A stretch of 6,291 nt of DNA, from the NCBI GenBank assembly GCA_036477795.1, contig JAZGDL010000054.1, forward strand, positions 1 through 6,291, read 5' to 3'. Source of the stretch: JAZGDL01 sp036477795. Lineage in GTDB: Bacteria; Planctomycetota; Phycisphaerae; UBA1845. The notes below the pieces were generated by a model. That model was not told the DNA's origin. It did no database searches and saw only the letters and a list, made by a program, of their open reading frames with translations. This document shows positions 1-4,306 of this stretch, piece by piece. Position 1 is the stretch's first letter. Every line of letters begins with the position of its first letter. A program made the translations under genes and the position numbers.

Positions 1-122
1 TCACGCCCAGCCCTTGAACGCGGCGGTTCGCCGCAGCGGGATTCTTATGCGCCGGCCGCGCCATTTGCCGCCGGGCGCACGAAGCAACTCTTGAGCCGAT
101 AACCGAGCCAAAGGAGACACAG
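1..122. other. Gene-free leader upstream of the propeller gene
   Basis: No convincing gene is visible here. Two forward frames are open from the left edge (to stops near 94 and 102), so the tail of an upstream gene cannot be excluded, but neither reading shows recognisable protein features. A short GC-rich hairpin lies at 20-34 (six-base arms 20-25 and 29-34, three-base loop) and lacks a T-run, so it is a weak terminator candidate at best. No promoter resembling those upstream of the second and third genes was found. The segment ends with the AAGGAG ribosome binding site at 111-116. Confidence 0.5.
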
Positions 123-1289
123 ATGAAAGACCGCACTGGAAAGCTGACGGCATTGGGATTCTTGGGAGCCGGCTTGATCGCGGGCTCATGGGTTCACAGC
201 GCTCGGGCTGGCGACATTCTGGTCGCTGACTGCATCGGGCATAAGGTGAATCGTGTGGACGAGAACGGCAACTTCCTCAGCCAGTTCGTTCCGGTCAACG
301 GCGGCGGGCTGGCCTTTCCGCACAATATGATCTTTGGGCCGGACCGCAACAACGACGGACGCGAGGATGTTTACGTCCTGGGATTGCAGAGCTCAGCTGT
401 GCATATCTACGACGGCATCACGGGCGCTCCGATCAACGGCGGAGTCTTCGCCTCCGGGTTCATGAACACCGCGGTTGATCTGGATTTTGGCCCGGACCGC
501 AACGGCGACGGTGTGCCCGATCTCTATGTGCTCAATAACGGCGGCAGCAATCGGGTTGTGTGGTACGACGGGATCACCGGAGCTTTCCAAGGGGTGTTCA
601 TCAACGCGAATAACGGTGGAAATTACAACAGCGCGGAGTTCATGGTCTTCGGCCCGGACGTGACCAAGGACGGTGTGCCCGAGTTGTACGGCACCAGCGC
701 GTCCAACGGCATCGTGTTTCGGTTTAACGGCGCGACCGGTGCGTACATGGATCAATTTGTCACCCACGGCGCGGCGGGGTTGGTCGGCGGACGCGACCTG
801 ACTTTTCACACCGACGGCAAGCTGTACATCGCCAACGGCGCCGGCAACAGCATCGTGCGAGTCAACGGGCAAACAGGACAGGAGGCTGAGGTCTTCGTCG
901 CTGCCGGCAGCGGCGGTTTGAGCAACCCGCACGGTATGACATTCGGCCCCGACGACAACGGCGACGGCGAGGCGGACCTGTATGTCGCCAGCCAGGCGAA
1001 CGCCTCGGTGATTGTGTATGACGGCGTCACCGGTGACCTGATCAGGGTTTTGGTTCAACCCGGCTCGGGCGGTCTGTTGGCAAGCGCGTCCGTGCTGTTC
1101 CTCGACGAGCCATGCTTGTGGGATATCGACGGCAGCGGCGAGGTTGGCGTCAAGGATCTGCTCTTCTTGCTGGGCGCCTGGGGCGACTGCCCGGCGAAGG
1201 GAGATTGTCCCGCCGACTTCGACCAAAGCGGCGACGTTGGCGTGAAGGATCTGCTCTTCTTGCTAGGCGCCTGGGGGTTGTGCCCGTAA
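123..1289 (+). CDS. Secreted beta-propeller protein with FG-GAP-like calcium loops and C-terminal dockerin-like tail
   Basis: This encodes a 388-residue exported protein of unknown specific function. The ATG follows AAGGAG with a six-base gap. Residues 1-29 are a Sec signal peptide: charged start, hydrophobic run, and A-R-A before G30 as the likely cleavage site. Residues 30-329 hold about six repeats of roughly 50 residues. Units starting near M69, L120, M174 and M272 begin with a [MLV]-x-FGPD motif followed by D-x-N-x-D-G-x-x-D-[LV]-Y-V and later Y-D-G-[IV]-T-G, the pattern of FG-GAP/integrin-type or NHL-like propeller blades with a calcium-binding loop. The unit near L226 has lost most of the acidic loop (FHTDG), and the one at 174 is degenerate (DVTKDGVPE). 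Residues 331-388 are two dockerin-like repeats: acidic/Ser ligands D334, D336, S338, D345 and D365, D367, S369, D376, with cysteines C331/C356 and C362/C387. There is no catalytic motif. The likely role is extracellular or surface binding. Its tail is almost identical at the DNA level to that of the next gene, although the rest is unrelated. Propeller and tail assignment are firm; function is open. Confidence 0.93.
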   Translation: MKDRTGKLTALGFLGAGLIAGSWVHSARAGDILVADCIGHKVNRVDENGNFLSQFVPVNGGGLAFPHNMIFGPDRNNDGREDVYVLGLQSSAVHIYDGITGAPINGGVFASGFMNTAVDLDFGPDRNGDGVPDLYVLNNGGSNRVVWYDGITGAFQGVFINANNGGNYNSAEFMVFGPDVTKDGVPELYGTSASNGIVFRFNGATGAYMDQFVTHGAAGLVGGRDLTFHTDGKLYIANGAGNSIVRVNGQTGQEAEVFVAAGSGGLSNPHGMTFGPDDNGDGEADLYVASQANASVIVYDGVTGDLIRVLVQPGSGGLLASASVLFLDEPCLWDIDGSGEVGVKDLLFLLGAWGDCPAKGDCPADFDQSGDVGVKDLLFLLGAWGLCP

Positions 1290-1357
1290 GCGGCGCCAGT
1301 GGACGTGTTCGAACCACCACACCCCCGGCCTTCACCGGCCGGGGGTTATTCGTGGGA
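1121..1357 (+). repeat. Dockerin-tail/3' UTR/terminator cassette, copy 1
   Basis: This segment codes for the last 56 residues of the propeller protein, then runs through the stop codon, a 32-base spacer and the terminator. It aligns without gaps to 3907-4143 at a constant offset of 2786 bases. A hand count gives 221 of 237 identical positions, rising to 127 of 131 over 1227-1357, where mismatches fall at 1265, 1305, 1333 and 1348. Similarity stops abruptly after 1357. The 68 bases beyond the stop codon are conserved as strongly as the coding part (65 of 68). Confidence 0.92.
1321..1350 (+). terminator. Rho-independent terminator of the propeller gene
   Basis: A perfect 10-bp stem is formed by 1321-1330 and 1337-1346 (ACCCCCGGCC with GGCCGGGGGT) around a six-base loop. 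The following tract is TATT, weaker than the five-T run in the second copy at 4107-4136. It starts 32 bases after the stop codon. The stem strength supports intrinsic termination, and the imperfect T-run may allow some read-through into the next gene. Confidence 0.82.
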
Positions 1358-1469
1358 TGTGCCGGGCGGGGGTTGTTCGGCGGGGCTCCATGCCCACGGA
1401 TGGTGCTGAGAACGGCCTCGTGGCGGCCCTTCTCTGGCAAATTACACGAGACTTTGTGGACGTAGGGGA

Positions 1470-1497
1470 TTGGAATCGGCCCCATCCGGGGTATGCT
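1470..1497 (+). promoter_or_regulatory. Candidate promoter of the large modular gene
   Basis: TTGGAA at 1470-1475 and TATGCT at 1492-1497 are separated by 16 bases, resembling a housekeeping-sigma -35/-10 pair. The main support is the match with 4178-4204 upstream of the third gene: both share TGGAA-Y-CGGCCCCA followed by GTAT-R-CTG, within intergenic DNA that is otherwise mostly dissimilar. It would give a leader of about 88 bases. The hexamers alone are weak (4 of 6 matches each), and the shared sequence could instead be a regulator-binding site. Confidence 0.42.
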
Positions 1498-1515
1498 GTG
1501 GTCAGTGCATTTGTG

Positions 1516-1549
1516 GTGAGTCGGCTGTGGGACCGAGACATCGACTCGC
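1516..1549 (+). promoter_or_regulatory. Possible leader stem-loop of the large modular gene
   Basis: Bases 1516-1523 (GTGAGTCG) pair with 1542-1549 (CGACTCGC) in an 8-bp stem that includes one G-U pair, closing an 18-base loop. It lies between the candidate promoter and the ribosome binding site. Hairpins of this size occur by chance in GC-rich DNA, so a role in mRNA stability or translation is only a possibility. Confidence 0.25.
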
Positions 1550-1591
1550 GCACCTCGTCGGCCGGCATCTGAACTGACAGGAGGACGGAAC

Positions 1592-4075
1592 ATGTCTGGA
1601 ACGAATCGTCTTGGAATCAAAGGGGCGATCGCGAGTCTGATCGCCGCCGGGGCATTGTGTAGCGGCGGGCTGGGGCAGGGGATCCCGGCCTGTGATGACC
1701 CAGACCCCAACGCCGGCGACTGCTTCACGGCGACGCCCGGTATCCCCGGATGCCAGAACGTGGAGTGTTGCAAGATCGTGTGCGATATGGACATCGCATG
1801 CTGTTTGTTCGCGTGGGATGAGCAATGTGTAAACATCGCGCTCGCGAACTGTCCGGGTGCGGTATGCGACACGTGCGGCGCTTTCGCCTGTTCTGATTGC
1901 TTCGTCAACGCCCCAGGGACTAATCGGTTCTGTAATGACGAATGCGACAGCGTTGACTGCCCTGGGTGCTGCGAGACCGTCTGCGCGGCTGATCCCTATT
2001 GCTGCAACACAGACTGGGACGGGATCTGTGTTGGGGAAGCCATGGATATGTGCCCCTGTGGTCCGGACGAGGGGCCTATGAATGACGACTGCCTGGATGC
2101 CTTCGACATTGCCGAAGGTGTGTTTGAGTATTCCACCCTCTGCGGGAGCCAGGACGGTCCTTCTCTCCCTGGGACGCCGTGCGATGCAAAGGTCGGCGGC
2201 GTGCCCGGCGTGGGCATCGATGTCTGGTACGACTACACAGCTACCAAGGACGGAGCGGTGCGCATCTACACCTGCGACCTTGCCGATTACCCCACCCAGA
2301 TCGCGGTCTATGAAGGCTGCGCGTGTCCAGCCGATGCAGCCACCCTCATCGGATGTAATGAGGACGGTGTGGGCTGTGGCGCCGGCACGGGCTCGGAGAT
2401 TATCTTCGAAGTGGTCGCAGGCGCCTGCTACAAGATCAGTGTCGGAGGAACGTTCGCCAACACCGGAACCGGGACGCTTATCGTCGAGCTGCTCGGTACA
2501 CCAGAAAATGACGACTGCGCTTCGGCTCTGACCATCACCCTCAACCAGAGCATCCCGTTCCACAACTTCGAGTCCACGGTGGACGGCAGCCCGAGCCCGG
2601 TCTGCGATTTTGGCGGCAACAGCGACATCGAACGCGATATCTGGTTTAGCTTCACGTCACCCGTGACCACCACCCTCCAGGTGAATTTGTGTGCGAGCAC
2701 GTTCGATACCAAGGCCGCTGTGTATGAAGGCGGCGAATGTCCACCCATGGCCGACCCCATCGCATGCGATGATAACGGTTGTGGTGTTCAGTCCCTTGTC
2801 GAGTTCGAGGCGGTGCAGGGTGAAACCTACTTGATCCGCGTGGGAAGCCGACCGGGGGCGGGCGTCGGTTTGGGGACGCTTATCGTCGCTCCGGCCGCAG
2901 CGGACAATTGCGCCAACGCCGTCGAGATCTTCGATGGAGAGACCTTCTTCGTCACGCTCGGGGCGACCACTGATGGTCCTGCGCATGCAGACTGCGACCA
3001 GTTTGGTGGCAATCCTGGCGGTCCGCAGACACACAACGACATCTGGTTCAATTACACGGCAACCACAACCGGTGGTCTCCGCATCGACACCTGCGGCACA
3101 GCCGAGTATGACACCAAGATTGCCATCTACGCAGACGACTGCACTTGTAACCTCACCGACGCGACCCTGCTCGGCTGCAACGATGACGGCGGCAACTGCC
3201 CCGGCTTGACCTCCGATTTTCAGGTCAACGTTGTCCAGGGCAACTGCTACACCATTCGCATCGGAGGCTTCGATGCAACCGAAGCTGGTGTAGGTACCGT
3301 GACGATCACCCCGGCCTGTGATGTGGAGGTTCCACCCGGGGCGGTGGATGAGGGCGAAGCCTGTGGTGATGCCACCAACAATGGCTGTAACGCCGGGGGC
3401 GCACCGGGAGACTTCGTCAACATCAGTTCCGGCGATATCATTCACGGTCAGTCTTGGGCGTTCGACGGATCGCGTGACACCGATTGGTTCTTGCTGGACA
3501 CCGCGAGCCTCAAGAATGCTGACACCAATGGCAACGGACTGGTCAAGATTTGCTACAGCATCCAGGCCGAGATTCCGTTAACTGTCGCGATCGTACCGGT
3601 CGAGGATTCTGTGTTTCCATACTGTACCTCAGGGTTCTTCTTCGACAACACTCCCAGCGAGGCTTGCGGAACTGCGCTCATTGGCACCTACGGTGAGGAT
3701 ATCGTGAACAACCCCGTTGAGACCACCGGCTCGTATGCCTTGTTTGTTGCGCCGTTTGATCCTGCATTGGGCAATCTCTTCTTTGATTTCCCGTGCGGCA
3801 CTCCTCTGGGTAATGACTACATCGCGTGTGTGACTGTCGTTGACGACAGCGAGGCAAGCTGCCCATCGGCCGAGGGGTGCTTCGGGGCCGCCCCGCCCTG
3901 CCCGGCGGATATCGATGGCAGCGGCGACGTTGGCGTGAAGGATCTGCTCTTCTTGCTGGGTGCCTGGGGCGACTGCCCGGTGAAGGGACCGTGCCTCGCC
4001 GACTTCGACGACAGCGGCGACGTTGGCGTGAAGGATCTGCTCTTCTTGCTGGGCGCCTGGGGGTTGTGCCCGTAA
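1592..4075 (+). CDS. Secreted cysteine-rich, multi-PPC-like domain protein with C-terminal dockerin-like tail
   Basis: This encodes an 827-residue exported protein of unknown function. The ATG is seven bases after AGGAGG. Residues 1-28 or so are a signal peptide (K10, hydrophobic 12-22, cleavage near G-L-G/Q); C23 is not in a proper lipobox. Two cysteine modules follow, C54-C87 and C123-C154, both with CC-x3-C-x5-CC-x3-W-x3-C-x7-C; the linker between them is also cysteine-rich. Three PPC-like beta-sandwich domains follow at about 164-300, 306-432 and 438-573. Each opens with N-[DC] and a cysteine and contains D-[VI]-W-[FY]-x-[YF], a D-T-K or similar segment with [VI]-Y, and Y-x-I-[SR]-V-G or close variants. 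A fourth, divergent PPC-like region (586-752) has D-T-D-W-F-L-L-D. Residues 770-827 are two dockerin-like repeats with D773/D775/S777/D784 and D804/D806/S808/D815 and cysteines C770/C795 and C801/C826. The many paired cysteines fit oxidative folding outside the cytoplasm. Its N-terminal half is paralogous to the next gene. No enzyme motif is visible; surface adhesion or matrix roles are guesses. Confidence 0.94.
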   Translation: MSGTNRLGIKGAIASLIAAGALCSGGLGQGIPACDDPDPNAGDCFTATPGIPGCQNVECCKIVCDMDIACCLFAWDEQCVNIALANCPGAVCDTCGAFACSDCFVNAPGTNRFCNDECDSVDCPGCCETVCAADPYCCNTDWDGICVGEAMDMCPCGPDEGPMNDDCLDAFDIAEGVFEYSTLCGSQDGPSLPGTPCDAKVGGVPGVGIDVWYDYTATKDGAVRIYTCDLADYPTQIAVYEGCACPADAATLIGCNEDGVGCGAGTGSEIIFEVVAGACYKISVGGTFANTGTGTLIVELLGTPENDDCASALTITLNQSIPFHNFESTVDGSPSPVCDFGGNSDIERDIWFSFTSPVTTTLQVNLCASTFDTKAAVYEGGECPPMADPIACDDNGCGVQSLVEFEAVQGETYLIRVGSRPGAGVGLGTLIVAPAAADNCANAVEIFDGETFFVTLGATTDGPAHADCDQFGGNPGGPQTHNDIWFNYTATTTGGLRIDTCGTAEYDTKIAIYADDCTCNLTDATLLGCNDDGGNCPGLTSDFQVNVVQGNCYTIRIGGFDATEAGVGTVTITPACDVEVPPGAVDEGEACGDATNNGCNAGGAPGDFVNISSGDIIHGQSWAFDGSRDTDWFLLDTASLKNADTNGNGLVKICYSIQAEIPLTVAIVPVEDSVFPYCTSGFFFDNTPSEACGTALIGTYGEDIVNNPVETTGSYALFVAPFDPALGNLFFDFPCGTPLGNDYIACVTVVDDSEASCPSAEGCFGAAPPCPADIDGSGDVGVKDLLFLLGAWGDCPVKGPCLADFDDSGDVGVKDLLFLLGAWGLCP

Positions 4076-4143
4076 GCGGCGCCAGTGGACTTGTTCGAAC
4101 CACCACACCCCCGGCCTTTACCGGCCGGGGGTTTTTCGTGGGA
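3907..4143 (+). repeat. Dockerin-tail/3' UTR/terminator cassette, copy 2
   Basis: This is the partner of 1121-1357, ungapped, with 221 of 237 positions identical by hand count. It spans most of the dockerin-like tail of the large modular gene, the stop codon and the terminator. The stretch 3899-4041 also matches 6149-6291 in the third gene at 136 of 143 positions (offset 2250). The shared sequence stops after 4143, where the intergenic DNA becomes unrelated to that after the first gene. Confidence 0.92.
4107..4136 (+). terminator. Rho-independent terminator of the large modular gene
   Basis: The stem arms are 4107-4116 and 4123-4132, a perfect 10-bp GC-rich stem around a six-base loop, followed by a T-run reaching 4136. 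It begins 32 bases after the stop codon, exactly as in the copy at 1321-1350, and the uninterrupted T-run makes this the stronger of the two. Confidence 0.9.
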
Positions 4144-4177
4144 CGCCAACCGGGGCGATGATGGAGGATTCCGGCAA

Positions 4178-4204
4178 CTGGAACCGGCCCCAGCCCCGTA
4201 TACT
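4178..4204 (+). promoter_or_regulatory. Candidate promoter of the third, partial gene
   Basis: CTGGAA at 4178-4183 and TATACT at 4199-4204 are separated by 15 bases. The -10-like hexamer matches the TATAAT consensus at five of six positions; the -35-like part is poor and the spacing short. Support comes from the shared TGGAA-Y-CGGCCCCA block upstream of the preceding gene (1470-1497), which sits at a similar distance from its start codon (95 versus 103 bases). It could alternatively be a common operator site. Confidence 0.42.
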
Positions 4205-4213
4205 GGAGCGTAT

Positions 4214-4244
4214 CGGGTTCCATAGGCTTTTCCGACGTAACCCG
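4214..4244 (+). promoter_or_regulatory. Possible leader stem-loop of the third gene, with an alternative partner near the RBS
   Basis: CGGGTT at 4214-4219 can pair with AACCCG at 4239-4244. A second CGGGTT at 4285-4290, directly before the AAAGGAG ribosome binding site (4292-4298), could compete for the same partner. Such mutually exclusive pairing would resemble a translational switch, but the arms are only six bases and the idea is speculative. Confidence 0.2.
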
Positions 4245-4306
4245 CCAGCCCACGTCGCTGTCAGTGTCCCTGTGGAAGGCGGATCGGGTTGAAAGGAGAC
4301 TGATCG

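Larger units (their letters stand above)
1358..1591. other. Intergenic region between the propeller gene and the large modular gene
   Basis: The complete gap between stop and start codons is 302 bases (1290-1591). After the terminator, 1362-1385 repeats the right half of that terminator imperfectly (about 18 of 23 positions against 1335-1357) but lacks the left arm. A promoter-like pair lies at 1470-1497 and a leader hairpin at 1516-1549. The ribosome binding site AGGAGG is at 1579-1584, seven bases before the start codon. A 71-codon reading frame at 1357-1572 lacks a ribosome binding site and overlaps all these elements, so I do not call it a gene. Confidence 0.6.

Noticed and set aside
20..34. 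GC hairpin at the left edge as a terminator of an upstream gene
   Set aside because: Only six pairs and no T-run; it also differs completely from the terminators seen after the other genes.
393..1226. Long open frame on the minus strand opposite the propeller gene (277 codons)
   Set aside because: It lies wholly antisense to a well-supported gene, has no ribosome binding site or recognisable protein features, and is explained by the GC-rich codon use of the sense gene.
1121..1283. The tandem tail repeats as a CRISPR-like or mobile-element repeat
   Set aside because: The repeats are in frame and encode EF-hand-like protein units; there are no regular spacers, inverted ends, target-site duplications or transposase.
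1357..1572. 71-codon plus-strand frame in the intergenic region
   Set aside because: No ribosome binding site; it covers the promoter-like element and leader hairpin and has no recognisable protein features.
1658..1660. Cysteines near the end of the signal peptides (C23 in both PPC-like proteins) as lipoprotein attachment sites
   Set aside because: The residue before the cysteine is Leu in one and Val in the other, which does not fit a lipobox needing Gly, Ala or Ser there; a normal signal peptidase I site follows a few residues later.
1502..2563. 353-codon minus-strand frame opposite the start of the large modular gene
   Set aside because: The sense strand carries a signal peptide and exact cysteine modules. 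The antisense product shows no domain, and the frame runs across the promoter and leader region.
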